In this document: positions 7,870 through 16,438 of the stretch, piece after piece
Position numbering within the stretch: the stretch's first letter is position 1
Layout of the letters: each line of letters begins with the position of its first letter
NCBI RefSeq assembly: GCF_900106995.1
Contig: NZ_FNOK01000003.1
Span: forward strand, 289,624-353,623
From: Saccharopolyspora shandongensis
Lineage (GTDB): Bacteria > Actinomycetota > Actinomycetes > Mycobacteriales > Pseudonocardiaceae
DNA length: 64,000 nucleotides
Direction of reading: 5' to 3'
Translations under genes and position numbers: made by a program
Notes under the pieces: generated by a model
The model's database searches: none
Seen by the model: the letters and a program-made list of their open reading frames with translations, nothing else
Told to the model about the DNA's origin: nothing

Positions 7870-10115
7870 CCGCGAACCGGATGACGGCGGCCATCGACAT
7901 GTCGTTGGTGGCGACCGCGGCCGCGGCGCTGGCCGTGCTGTGCGCGTCGACGGCGTTCGCCGGAGTGCTCGCCGACAGCCGGTGGGTCTTCCCGGCGCTG
8001 GTCACCGTGCTGGCCGTCGCGGCCATCGGGGCGCTGTGCCGCCAGGTGCGGTGGTCGCTGACGCTGACCATGCTCGCGCAGCTGTTCGGCCTGTTGGTGG
8101 TCCTGGCCGCGCAGTTCGCCGAGCACGCGTTGCTCGGCGTGCTGCCCGGCCCGGCGGCCCTCGGGGAACTCGGCCGCCTGCTGGCCGAGTCCGGCGACCT
8201 GGTGCGGACCGGGGTGCCGCCGGTGCCCGCCGAACCGGCGCTGCAGTTGATGGTCTGCCTTGGCCTGGGGCTGGTCGCCCTGGCCGTCGACGTCATCGTG
8301 GTGACCTACCGCAGCCCGGCGGTGGCCGGGCTGGTGTTGCTGTGCGTGTTCGCCGTCCCGGCGTCGCTGGCCGACGACATGCTGCCCTGGTGGGCCTTCA
8401 CCGCGGGCGCGCTGGGCTACGCCGTGCTGCTGGCCTCGGGCGGCCAGCACCGCAGGTGGCGGCGGCAGGAGGACCGCAACCAGGTCGCGCACACCGTGTT
8501 CGGCCGCTCCAGCGCCACCATCGCCGGAACCGCCGGGGTGATCGCGGTGCTCGCGGGCGTGGTGTTCACCGGCGTCGGCACCGAAGGCCGGTTGCCGGGA
8601 TCCGTGCCGGAGCAGTTCGGCGGCACCGACGGCATCGGGCTGCAGCCGTTCACCTCGCTGCGCGGCCAGCTCGACCGGGACCGCGTCGTCGAGCTGTTCC
8701 GCGTCCGCGGCCTGCGGCAGGACACCTACCTGCGGGCGATGACGCTGCGGAAGTTCGACCCGGAGCGCGGCTGGGAGCTGGAGGGCCTCACGCAGGGCGT
8801 CGACGCCAACGCCAAGCTCGCGCCGCCCGACGGCACCGACATCATGCTCGGCGACGACGAACGGGTCGAGATCCAGCCGATCGGCTACCGGGATCCGTGG
8901 CTGCCGGTGTTCGGCATCCCGCTGTTCGTCTCGGGGATGGGCACGAACTGGCGCTACGACCCGGCCGCCGGGATCGTGTTCACCCAGACCAACCAGGAAA
9001 GCCGCCCCTACGTCGAGCAGCTGCTGGTCCAGCGGCCGACGCCGGACCAGCTGCGCCAGGCCAGCGGCCCGGCGCCGATCGCACCCGCCTACCTGGACGC
9101 GGCGGGGATCCCGCCGCAGGTGGCCGACCTGGCCAGGCGGCTCACCGCGAACGCGCCCACCGACTTCGACAAGGCGGTCGCGCTCAACCGCTACTTCACC
9201 GACCCGGCCAACGGCTTCCGCTACGACCTGGAGACGGCCCCGGCGACCGGCGGCGACGCCCTGTCGGACTTCCTGTTCCGCGGCAAGCGCGGGTTCTGCG
9301 AGCAGTACGCGTCGTCGATGGCGGTGCTGCTGCGCTCGGTCGGCATCCCGTCCCGGGTGGCGATCGGCTTCACCCCCGGCTACCGCGACGGCGACGAGCG
9401 GGTGATCACCACCGAGGACGCGCACGCCTGGGTCGAGGCGTACTTCCCCGGCTGGGGCTGGCAGACCTTCGACCCGACGCCGCTGCGCGACGGCCGAACC
9501 GCGCTGCCGGAGTTCCTGAACAGCGAGTTGAACCCGGCTCAGCAACCGGCGCCGCAGCCCGGCCAGGCCCAGCCGAGCACGTCGCCCACCACCGGCTCGG
9601 TGCCCGGGTCGGAGCACCCGGACGGCGCGGACGTCGGCACCCCCCGGGTACCGCGCGAGGCGGAGAGCTCGAACCCGTGGCCGGTCGTGATCGGCGTCCT
9701 CGTGCTGGGATTGGTGCTGCTCGCGACGCCGGCCGTGGTGCGGGAGATCCGCCGGAGACGGCGGCTGCGCGCGGTCGCCGAAGGCGCGGAGGGCGCCGCG
9801 GGGATCGCCTGGCGGGAGGTGCTGGACGAGTTCCAGGACCGGGGCACGCGGCCGGCGGCCGCCGATACCGCACGCCGGGTCGCGACGGGGCTGATCGAGC
9901 GCCACGGCCTGGACGAGCCCGGCGCCAAGGCGATGCGCGCGCTGGTGGTGGCGGTGGAGCGGGAGTGGTATGCGCCACCGGGGCAGGAGCCGGAGGCGAC
10001 GCTCCCGCAGACGCTGCACGGCGTCCTGGACAGCCTCCGCCGCACGGCGCCGCTGGACTGGCGCTCGCGCCTGTTCCCCCGCTCGGTGCTGGAACTCCGC
10101 CAAGCCAACCGCTGA
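7866..10115 (+). CDS. TgpA-type membrane transglutaminase
   Basis: Protein of 749 residues. The N-terminal third has five or six membrane spans. A long extracytoplasmic region contains a transglutaminase-like core with catalytic Cys in KRGFCEQYASSMAVLLRSVG, His in TEDAHAWVEAYFPGWGW and Asp in QTFDPTP. A Pro/Gln/Ser-rich linker, one further membrane span (PWPVVIGVLVLGLVLLATPA) and a cytoplasmic DUF4129-like tail follow. In TgpA-type proteins the fold acts as a peptidase or cross-linking enzyme at the cell surface. The start GTG 7866 overlaps the DUF58 stop by four bases. Last gene of the moxR operon. Confidence 0.9.
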   Translation: MTANRMTAAIDMSLVATAAAALAVLCASTAFAGVLADSRWVFPALVTVLAVAAIGALCRQVRWSLTLTMLAQLFGLLVVLAAQFAEHALLGVLPGPAALGELGRLLAESGDLVRTGVPPVPAEPALQLMVCLGLGLVALAVDVIVVTYRSPAVAGLVLLCVFAVPASLADDMLPWWAFTAGALGYAVLLASGGQHRRWRRQEDRNQVAHTVFGRSSATIAGTAGVIAVLAGVVFTGVGTEGRLPGSVPEQFGGTDGIGLQPFTSLRGQLDRDRVVELFRVRGLRQDTYLRAMTLRKFDPERGWELEGLTQGVDANAKLAPPDGTDIMLGDDERVEIQPIGYRDPWLPVFGIPLFVSGMGTNWRYDPAAGIVFTQTNQESRPYVEQLLVQRPTPDQLRQASGPAPIAPAYLDAAGIPPQVADLARRLTANAPTDFDKAVALNRYFTDPANGFRYDLETAPATGGDALSDFLFRGKRGFCEQYASSMAVLLRSVGIPSRVAIGFTPGYRDGDERVITTEDAHAWVEAYFPGWGWQTFDPTPLRDGRTALPEFLNSELNPAQQPAPQPGQAQPSTSPTTGSVPGSEHPDGADVGTPRVPREAESSNPWPVVIGVLVLGLVLLATPAVVREIRRRRRLRAVAEGAEGAAGIAWREVLDEFQDRGTRPAAADTARRVATGLIERHGLDEPGAKAMRALVVAVEREWYAPPGQEPEATLPQTLHGVLDSLRRTAPLDWRSRLFPRSVLELRQANR

Positions 10116-10197
10116 TCCCGGCCAGAGTTCGTTCTGGATCCGGAGATGCGATACCGGGCGTGCGAATCCGACGCGATGAAGCCGCATGGCGCGGATT

Positions 10198-10219
10198 GGC
10201 GATTTCGCGCGAAATCGCC
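10198..10219. repeat. Palindrome with core GCGATTTCGCGCGAAATCGC (copy 1)
   Basis: A perfect 22-bp palindrome lies in the gap between the transglutaminase gene and the DUF3040 gene, 46 bp before a strong terminator. Two further copies occur at 47380-47401 and 47418-47447, also intergenic and next to a terminator. Recurrence at the same kind of position suggests a dispersed intergenic repeat or a binding site. Confidence 0.75.
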
Positions 10220-10265
10220 CTACCGCAGCCCCGAGACCGGCCGAGGGTGAAAGCGCGCGTACAGC

Positions 10266-10315
10266 GGAGATCGCCGCCGGTTCCGCTCGGTGGAGCGGAA
10301 CCGGCGGCGATCTCC
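10266..10315. terminator. Bidirectional terminator, 22-bp stem
   Basis: A perfect 22-bp stem with loop CGGTGG, placed between two convergent genes (transglutaminase, plus; DUF3040, minus). Its symmetry lets it end transcription in both directions. Confidence 0.85.
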
Positions 10316-10329
10316 GGGTCGATCAGCCG

Positions 10330-10749
10330 CTATTGATCGAAGCGTTTGCGGAAACGCTCCTCCATGCGCTGCGTGAAGGAGCTGCGTCCGGGCTTGCTGC
10401 GGTCTGCGCCCCGCTTCGGCCGACCACCACCGCCGTTCTCCAGTCCCGATTCGATGTCGTCCCCGCCACCGCGCAACGCGGACAGGACGATCACTGCTCC
10501 GCCGAACATCACGAGGAAGCCGACCACGCTCAACACGGGGATGTCGGCCGGCCTGAGGGCCGGGATCACCGCACCGATTACCAGCAGGGCCAACCCCAGG
10601 ACGAAGACGGCGATGCCCTGCAGCCGCCGACGTCTGGATGGGCGATGCAGCCGTCCTCCGCGCACGGTGGAGGCGAACTTGGGGTCCTCGGCGTAGAGCG
10701 CGCGCTCGATTTGTTCGAGCTGTCGCTGCTCGTGCTCGGAGAGTGGCAT
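10330..10749 (-). CDS. DUF3040 membrane protein
   Basis: Small actinobacterial membrane protein, 139 residues. It begins with the family hallmark MPLSEHEQRQLEQIERALYAEDPKFAS, then a basic patch RPSRRRR, two membrane spans (LQGIAVFVLGLALLVIGAVI and VLSVVGFLVMFGGAVIVLSAL), and a Gly- and Arg-rich cytoplasmic tail. The function of DUF3040 is unknown. It is commonly found near mraZ in actinobacteria, as here. GGAGGAGGAGT lies just upstream of the ATG. The 229-bp gap upstream (10750-10978) holds a short GTGGGC/GCCCAC hairpin at 10794-10809 and otherwise nothing I recognise. Confidence 0.9.
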   Translation of the reverse strand: MPLSEHEQRQLEQIERALYAEDPKFASTVRGGRLHRPSRRRRLQGIAVFVLGLALLVIGAVIPALRPADIPVLSVVGFLVMFGGAVIVLSALRGGGDDIESGLENGGGGRPKRGADRSKPGRSSFTQRMEERFRKRFDQ

Positions 10750-10978
10750 GACTCCTCCTCCGGCACAGGTCTCTCAGTGGCGCCGGAGACCCGGTGGGCT
10801 TTTGCCCACGCAGGCTGGGGACCGGCGAACGCTTGGGGGCGTTACCCCTGAGGATACGGTTCCCGGCACGCGAGTACTACCCGGTCCCGGCACCGGAACT
10901 GTGCGAGGTTGCCTACATCATCCCCTCGGGGCAGTGATCGATCCGCGCCGCGCCCCACGCCTGGCGGAAACGGCGACG

Positions 10979-11710
10979 TCAGGCCGGTCGGCGTGCGATG
11001 GCGTGGAGCCGGGTCGCGATGTCCCGCAGCGGTGCTCGGAGCGCCGCCGCCCGCTCCAGCTCGGCCATCGTGTCGGCAGCCCGGGGGTTGTTGTCCAGCG
11101 CCGAGCCGGGCACCAGGTCGCTGAGCACGCCCTGGCCCTGGATCAGCTCCACGGTCAGTCCGGCACCCGCCAGGACCTCGCGCAGGCCGTCGGTGTCGAA
11201 CCGCCGCTGCAGCGTGTCCGATGCCTCGTCGAGCCGTCCGTTCGGGTCCTGGATCAGCTGCAGCGCCTCGGCGAGCCGGCCGGCCAGCGCCCAGCCCAGG
11301 ACGGCGGCGTACCGGTTGGCGGCCAGCACCGACACCGCGCCGCCGGGCGCGGTGGCCTCGGCCAGCGCCGACACCGCCGCTTCGACGTCGTCGACGACCT
11401 CGAGGAGCCCGTGCGCCAGCACGAGATCGGCGCCGCCTTCCGGGCTGAGCGCCGACAGCGCGTCGGTGTCGCCCTGCAGCGGGGTGATCTGGTCGGCCAC
11501 GCCGGCGTCGACGGCCCGGCGCTGGAGCATCGCCAGCGCGTTCGGGCTCGGGTCGACCACCGTCACCGAGCAGCCCGCGGAAGCCAGCGGCACGGCCCAC
11601 ACTCCGCTGCCGCCACCGACGTCGAGCACCCGCGGCGGGCGCCCGCCGCGGCGCCGCCGCGCAGCGTCGAGTTCGGCTTCCAGCACCTGGTGGACGGCGT
11701 CGGATCTCAT
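10979..11710 (-). CDS. SAM-dependent methyltransferase, class I
   Basis: Methyltransferase of 243 residues with a Rossmann fold: motif I VLDVGGGSGVWAVPLA, an acidic end of strand 2 in VTVVDPSPNAL, and the ADLVLAHGLLEVVDD segment of motif IV. The substrate is unknown. The start is ATG 11710, which has a TACGCT -10 box six bases before it and no ribosome site, so the mRNA is probably leaderless. It is divergent from the ParA-like gene with 161 bp between them. Confidence 0.88.
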   Translation of the reverse strand: MRSDAVHQVLEAELDAARRRRGGRPPRVLDVGGGSGVWAVPLASAGCSVTVVDPSPNALAMLQRRAVDAGVADQITPLQGDTDALSALSPEGGADLVLAHGLLEVVDDVEAAVSALAEATAPGGAVSVLAANRYAAVLGWALAGRLAEALQLIQDPNGRLDEASDTLQRRFDTDGLREVLAGAGLTVELIQGQGVLSDLVPGSALDNNPRAADTMAELERAAALRAPLRDIATRLHAIARRPA

Positions 11711-11716
11711 GTGAGC

Positions 11717-11722
11717 AGCGTA
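11717..11722 (-). promoter_or_regulatory. -10 box of leaderless methyltransferase mRNA
   Basis: TACGCT on the minus strand ends six bases before ATG 11710, which places the transcription start at or next to the A of the start codon. No Shine-Dalgarno sequence is present. Confidence 0.55.
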
Positions 11723-11859
11723 ATGCGGGGTCGCGGGCGGTTTCACCGGAGGGCGGATCGGCGGATCCCCGGCGGCATTCCGCAGAACCCGTTCCGCCAC
11801 CCGCAGCACCGGGGTTGATCAAGTTTCAGGGATCAGTTCTGGGACGGTCGCCGGTTCCG

Positions 11860-11865
11860 TAGGCT
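11860..11865 (+). promoter_or_regulatory. -10 box of leaderless parA-like mRNA
   Basis: TAGGCT ends six bases before GTG 11872. The distance fits transcription starting at the start codon, and there is no Shine-Dalgarno sequence. Confidence 0.55.
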
Positions 11866-11871
11866 ACGACC

Positions 11872-12708
11872 GTGCAGACGGTGGCAGTGCTGAGTCTCAA
11901 GGGTGGCGTGGGCAAGACGACCGTGGTGCTCGGGCTTGCCTCGGCCGCCATGCGCCGCGGGGTTCGGACGTTGGTCGTCGACCTCGATCCGCAGTGCAAC
12001 GCGACCGCGTGCCTGGAGCCGGAGGAGACCACCAAGGGCCTCAGCGACGTCCTGGCCGATCCGAGCCCGGAGGTGCTGCGGGCGGCGGTGACCGGCAGCT
12101 CCTGGGGCGAAGAGGTCGACGTCCTGGTCGGTTCCGAGGACGCCGAGAGCCACAACGGCCAGCACGGCGACGGCGAGCACCTGTCCCGCCTCACCACGGC
12201 ACTGTCCGAATTGGACGGACTGATCGCCGACGGCGAGCTGCCGTACCAGCTGGTGCTGCTGGACTGCCCGCCGTCGCTGGGGCGGCTGACCCGCTCCGCG
12301 CTGATCGCCGCCGACCGCGCGCTGCTGGTCACCGAGCCGACGATCTTCGCGGTCTCCGGCGTGCAGCGGGCGTTCGAGGCGGTGCAGGCCGAGCGCCAGT
12401 CGACCAACCCGGATCTGCAGCCGCTCGGCGTCATCGTGAACCGGGTGCGGCCGCGGTCCCACGAGCACCAGTTCCGCATCGACGAGCTGCGGGACATCTT
12501 CGGCCCACTGGTGCTGCCGGTCGCGCTGCCCGATCGGCTGGCCGTGCAGCAGGCGCAAGGAGCGTGCATGCCGATCCACCAGTGGGGCACGCCGGGAGCG
12601 CGGGAAGTCGCGCTCGCGTTCAACCTGGTGCTCGCCCGCACGCTGCGGGCCGGCCGTCCGCGCCGCGCCGAGCCCGATGACGACGAACTGCTGGACGGTG
12701 CCGAATGA
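11872..12708 (+). CDS. ParA/Soj-family ATPase
   Basis: Protein of 278 residues with a deviant Walker A motif SLKGGVGKTT near residue 9, Walker A' in RTLVVDLDPQCNAT, and Walker B LVLLDCPPSLGRLT. ParA-type ATPases dimerise on DNA or membranes to position cargo. No parB follows, and the next gene is a LysE-type exporter overlapping by four bases (ATGA). It is therefore an orphan ParA-like protein, not the chromosomal partition pair. Resembles the actinobacterial Soj-related family. Cargo unknown. Confidence 0.9.
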   Translation: MQTVAVLSLKGGVGKTTVVLGLASAAMRRGVRTLVVDLDPQCNATACLEPEETTKGLSDVLADPSPEVLRAAVTGSSWGEEVDVLVGSEDAESHNGQHGDGEHLSRLTTALSELDGLIADGELPYQLVLLDCPPSLGRLTRSALIAADRALLVTEPTIFAVSGVQRAFEAVQAERQSTNPDLQPLGVIVNRVRPRSHEHQFRIDELRDIFGPLVLPVALPDRLAVQQAQGACMPIHQWGTPGAREVALAFNLVLARTLRAGRPRRAEPDDDELLDGAE

Positions 12709-13340
12709 CCACGACGTTGTTCCTGACGTTCGTCTTCGTCGCGCTGATCGGCGTGTTGACGCCGGGCCTGGACACGATGCTGATCCTGCGGCATTCGCTG
12801 CTCGGCGGGCGCCGCGTCGGGGTGGCGACGTTCCTCGGCATCAACCTCGGCTGCTTGATCTGGGGCACGGCGAGCGTCGCGGGCCTGACCGCGCTGCTCA
12901 CCGCCTCCCAGGTGGCCTACGACATCGTGCGGGTGGCGGGCGCCGCCTACCTGCTCTGGCTGGGCGGCTCGGCGCTGTGGAAGTCGTTGCCGCGCAACAG
13001 GGTTCAGCAGGCCGACGACGTCCCGGTCGAGCGAGTGGCGCTGACCGCTTTCGGCGCGCTGCGCTCCGGGATGGTCACGAACCTGCTCAACCCCAAGGTC
13101 GGCGTGTTCTACGTCAGCCTGCTGCCGCAGTTCCTGCCGCCAGGAGCGGCGGCGTTCGCCTGGGGCCCGCTGCTCGTGGCGACGCACATCTCCATCGGGC
13201 TGCTGTGGTCCACCGCGCTGGTGTGGCTCGCCGGCCGGGCCAGCGCGCTGTTCCAGCGGCAGCGGGTGCGCGCCTGGCTGGACCGGATCACCGCGACGGT
13301 GCTGATCGGCCTGGGCCTGAAGCTGGCAGCCGAGGGGTGA
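12705..13340 (+). CDS. LysE/RhtB-type amino-acid exporter
   Basis: Integral membrane protein of 211 residues with six predicted spans. It has the family N-terminus FVALIGVLTPGLDTMLILRHSLLGGRRVGVATFLGINLGC in pieces of PGLDTML and GGRRVGVATFLG, and the MVTNLLNPKVGVFYVSLLPQF signature mid-protein. Members export amino acids such as lysine, threonine or homoserine lactone; the substrate here cannot be read from the sequence. The ATG overlaps the ParA-like stop, so the two are co-translated. Confidence 0.92.
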   Translation: MTTTLFLTFVFVALIGVLTPGLDTMLILRHSLLGGRRVGVATFLGINLGCLIWGTASVAGLTALLTASQVAYDIVRVAGAAYLLWLGGSALWKSLPRNRVQQADDVPVERVALTAFGALRSGMVTNLLNPKVGVFYVSLLPQFLPPGAAAFAWGPLLVATHISIGLLWSTALVWLAGRASALFQRQRVRAWLDRITATVLIGLGLKLAAEG

Positions 13341-13347
13341 GCGAGCC

Positions 13348-14127
13348 CTGCCCGAAGGCGACACGGTCTTCCTCACCTGCCACCGGCTGCACGAGGCGCT
13401 GGCCGGGCAGGTGCTGACCCGCGGCGAACTGCGGCACCCCCGCCTGTCCACATTGGACCTCAGCGGTCGGCGGGTGCGCGCGGTGCGCCCGGTGGGCAAG
13501 CACCTGCTGATCCGCTTCGACGACGGCCACACCCTGCACAACCACCTGCGCATGGACGGCGCCTGGCACCTCTACTCCCCTGGCACCAGGTGGCGGCGGC
13601 CGGCGCACCAGGCCCGGGCGGTCCTGGGCACGGCCGACCGGGTGGCGGTCGGGTTCAACCTGCACGACCTCCGCTGGCTGCCGACCGCGGTGGAATCCGA
13701 GCTGATCGGCCACCTCGGGCCGGACCTGCTCGATCCGGAGTGGGACGACGGGCACGCGGCAGAGGCGATCCGGCGGCTGACCGCCGACCCGGACCGGGAG
13801 CTCGGCCGGGCGCTGCTGGACCAGACCGTGATGGCCGGGGTCGGCAACATCTACCAGACCGAGGTCTGCTTCCTGCTGGGTCGCTCGCCGTGGACGCCCG
13901 TCGCGGAGATCGATGCGGCCCGCGCGGTGCGGCTGTGCCGGGAGTTGCTGCTGCGCAACGCCTGGCACCCCGAGCAGTCCACCACCAAGAGCCTGCGGCG
14001 CGGCACCCAGCACTGGGTCTACGACCGGCGCACCTGCCTGCGCTGCGGCGGCCCGGTCCGCCGCGGCATCCAGGGCGACGACGTCGAAGCCCGCGTCACC
14101 TACCACTGCCCCCGTTGCCAACCCTGA
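13348..14127 (+). CDS. nei: Endonuclease VIII-type DNA glycosylase (Nei), CTG start
   Basis: Fpg/Nei-family base-excision enzyme of 259 residues that removes oxidised bases and cuts the strand. Catalysis uses the N-terminal proline left after Met removal. The only in-frame copy of the conserved PEGDTVF motif begins directly after a CTG at 13348, so CTG is the apparent start; GAGGGG lies ten bases upstream. GTG at 13411 would delete the catalytic Pro and Glu. Also visible are the Lys of VGKHLLIRF, the NHLRMDGAW segment, the MAGVGNIYQTE helix-two-turn-helix, and a C-terminal zinc finger CLRCG...CPRC. It begins 7 bp after the exporter stop. Confidence 0.9.
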   Translation: MPEGDTVFLTCHRLHEALAGQVLTRGELRHPRLSTLDLSGRRVRAVRPVGKHLLIRFDDGHTLHNHLRMDGAWHLYSPGTRWRRPAHQARAVLGTADRVAVGFNLHDLRWLPTAVESELIGHLGPDLLDPEWDDGHAAEAIRRLTADPDRELGRALLDQTVMAGVGNIYQTEVCFLLGRSPWTPVAEIDAARAVRLCRELLLRNAWHPEQSTTKSLRRGTQHWVYDRRTCLRCGGPVRRGIQGDDVEARVTYHCPRCQP

Positions 14128-14142
14128 CCGCGGAACCGCAGG

Positions 14143-15420
14143 TCAGCTTTCGGTGGCCGCGTCGCGGGCGTCGGCGAGGCTCCGCAGGATCGGGTAGATC
14201 AGCACGATGCCGACCGAGCCCCACACGAGGCCGGTGATCCGGAGCTCCCCCACCTGCAGCGTCAGGTTGCCGACCCCGGCGATCACCGCGGTGCCCATCA
14301 CCACCAGGTTCACCGGATCCGCGAAGTCCACCGCGGCATCCAGCCAGACCCGCGCCCCGACCAGCGCCAGCAGCCCGAAGAGCACCAATGTCGTGCCGCC
14401 GAGCACGCCGAGCGGAATCGTGTTGATCAGCGCGCCGAGCTTCGGCGAGAACGACAGCACGATCGCGCCCACCGCGGCGACCAGGCAGGCCGCCGTCGAG
14501 TACACCCGCGTCGCGGCCATCACCCCGATGTTCGCCGCGTAGCTGCTCAGGGCCGACCCACCCGCCGAGCCGGCCAGCGTGGTGGCCAGGCCGCCGCTGA
14601 TCAGCGCGTCCCCTACGTACGGGTCGAGGTCGCGGCCGCTCATCGCGGCGACCGCCTTGAGGTGCGCGACGTGCTCGGCGACCAGCACGATCACCAGCGG
14701 CAGCACGAACGGCATCACCGAGATGTGCGCCTGCGGGACGATCAGCTGGGGCAGCCCGAACCAGGGCGCGGCGGCCAGCTCGTCGATCCGCTCCGGGACG
14801 AGGTCGCCGGTCAGCACGGCGTAGATCCACCCAACCAGCACCCCGATCAGCACCGCGGCCCGCCCGGCCATGCCCCGGCTGAGGACCGTGAGCAGCACGA
14901 TCGTGCCGAGCGTGAGCACCGCGGGCATGCGCTGCTCGCCGAACCAGGACACCGACTGGGGCGCGAGGCTGAGCCCGATCATGAGCACGACCGCGCCCGT
15001 CACCACGGGCGGCATCGCGGACTCCAGCAGCCGCACGCCCAGCGCCTTGACCGCCACACCGACGGCCATCACCACCAGGCCGACCGCCACGATCCCGCCG
15101 AGCAGGGCGGCCGGGCTCGCACCGGCCTCACCCGCGGCAGCGCCCAACGGCACCACGAATGCCACCGACGCGCCGAGGTAGGTGGGCACCCGATTGCGGG
15201 TGAGCAGCAGGAACAGCAGGGTGCCGACGCCGGAGAGCAGCAGCGTGGTCGTCAGCGGGAAGCCGGTCAGCAGCGGCACGAGCGTCGTGGTGCCGAACAT
15301 CGCCAGGAGGTGCTGCAACCCGAATCCGATGGTCAGCGGCCAGCTGAGCCGCTCCTCGGAGGCCACCACGGCATCGCGCACCAGGCGTCGACCGTTGCCG
15401 TGCACGGTCCACAACGCCAC
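14143..15420 (-). CDS. Uracil/xanthine permease (NCS2 family)
   Basis: Nucleobase:cation symporter of 425 residues with 12-14 predicted membrane spans. It starts VALWTVHGNGRRLVRDAVV and continues into SWPLTIGFGLQHLLAMFG, the usual UraA-like N-terminus with its QHLLAMFG motif. Later segments include VPTYLGASVAF and GGSALSSYAANIGVMAATRVYS, corresponding to the family's substrate and cation region. GTG 15420 follows GGAGGA at a good distance; the open frame to 15468 lacks such a site. Substrate most likely uracil or a related base. No purine riboswitch is visible upstream. Confidence 0.93.
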   Translation of the reverse strand: MALWTVHGNGRRLVRDAVVASEERLSWPLTIGFGLQHLLAMFGTTTLVPLLTGFPLTTTLLLSGVGTLLFLLLTRNRVPTYLGASVAFVVPLGAAAGEAGASPAALLGGIVAVGLVVMAVGVAVKALGVRLLESAMPPVVTGAVVLMIGLSLAPQSVSWFGEQRMPAVLTLGTIVLLTVLSRGMAGRAAVLIGVLVGWIYAVLTGDLVPERIDELAAAPWFGLPQLIVPQAHISVMPFVLPLVIVLVAEHVAHLKAVAAMSGRDLDPYVGDALISGGLATTLAGSAGGSALSSYAANIGVMAATRVYSTAACLVAAVGAIVLSFSPKLGALINTIPLGVLGGTTLVLFGLLALVGARVWLDAAVDFADPVNLVVMGTAVIAGVGNLTLQVGELRITGLVWGSVGIVLIYPILRSLADARDAATES

Positions 15421-15578
15421 ATCGTCCTCCCCCGAGCCGCCCGGTCGGGCGAGGCCCTGCCACGGCATGTGATGACAGGGGGAAGATTACTATTTCGCAT
15501 CACACAATCAAGCCAACCCGCTCGGAGGATCGACGAAAACGTCGACTACCAGCAGTGATATCGGCTCGGCGTGTCGCG

Positions 15579-16427
15579 TCAGACCTGGCCGGATCGGCGC
15601 TGCGGGTCCGCGTCGGGCCCGTCCGGCCCGAAGATCTCCCGCAAACCGGCGGCGAGCCCGGCCAGCCGGTCGGTGGCGTCCTGCATCAGGTACTTCTGCT
15701 CCGGAGCACCGCTGGCGGCCACGGCCCGCCCCGCGGCGGCGACCAGACCGCCGTACCCGTCGAGGCCCTCGTCCAACTCCTCGCGCAGCCGCTGCACATC
15801 AGCCTGCAACGCGGGCTTCTGCGCCTCCGGCGCGTGCGGGATCGCCGCCTCCACGGCGACGATCCGCTCCGCGACGCGCCGCAGCTCCGCTGCCGCGATG
15901 TCCGCGGTGGCCCGCGCGTCGGCTGCGGCGCTGCCCGCGCCCGCCGACGTCAGCTGCGTCAAGGAGTGGCGCAGGCTCTGCTCCGCATCGCGCAGCCGCT
16001 GCATCGGAACCCGCGCCGCCGACCCCTGCGGGGGCAGCGCCGCGGGTTCCGGCTGCGGCTCGGGAAGCGGCGTCCTCATGAGCCGCCGGTACTTCAGTCC
16101 CACCTTGACCGCGCCCAGGCCGCTGATGACGGCGAGGCCGCCCAGGCCAATGGTGCTCGTGTACTGCAGGAACGACCCCACCTCGGCACCCAGCGCGCCC
16201 CACATCTCCGGCAGGGACGCCGAGGCGGCCGCGCCGGCGCCGAACACGCCGGCCGAGGCCGCGCTGCCCGCAGCAGCCCGCTTCGCCCGCTTGCGCTGCC
16301 GCAGCAGCCGAGCCCGCGGATCGCGCCAGCTCGCGAACCTCCGCCGCACCTCGGAGAGGAGCGGGCCGCGCATCTGCTCCAGCGCGGCCTCGCCCAACTG
16401 CGTCAGCTCCTGCTTGCGGGACTTCAC
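15579..16427 (-). CDS. PspM-like membrane partner of PspA
   Basis: Protein of 282 residues: a basic N-terminal region (RRRFASWRDPRARLLRQRKRAKR), a hydrophobic central part with likely membrane spans (about residues 55-105), then an Ala- and Arg-rich helical region. It is encoded 11 bp after pspA. In mycobacteria the gene order clgR-pspA-pspM is the phage-shock-type membrane stress system, and the protein fits PspM by position, size and topology. Sequence conservation in this family is low, so the name is inferred. Confidence 0.72.
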   Translation of the reverse strand: MKSRKQELTQLGEAALEQMRGPLLSEVRRRFASWRDPRARLLRQRKRAKRAAAGSAASAGVFGAGAAASASLPEMWGALGAEVGSFLQYTSTIGLGGLAVISGLGAVKVGLKYRRLMRTPLPEPQPEPAALPPQGSAARVPMQRLRDAEQSLRHSLTQLTSAGAGSAAADARATADIAAAELRRVAERIVAVEAAIPHAPEAQKPALQADVQRLREELDEGLDGYGGLVAAAGRAVAASGAPEQKYLMQDATDRLAGLAAGLREIFGPDGPDADPQRRSGQV

Positions 16428-16438
16428 GCCTCGCTCGC

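Noticed and set aside
6564..10187. Very long minus-strand frame opposite the DUF58 and transglutaminase genes
   Set aside because: Antisense of two genes with clear motifs. High GC leaves long stop-free shadows.
10750..10978. Riboswitch or tRNA in the gap before the DUF3040 gene
   Set aside because: Some short hairpins exist, but no cloverleaf, T-loop sequence or known riboswitch core was found.
11826..13553. Minus-strand frame across the ParA-like, exporter and nei genes
   Set aside because: It crosses three real genes on the other strand and has no recognisable domain.
14128..15578. Purine riboswitch before the permease gene
   Set aside because: No three-way junction pattern or paired loops could be found in the short leader.
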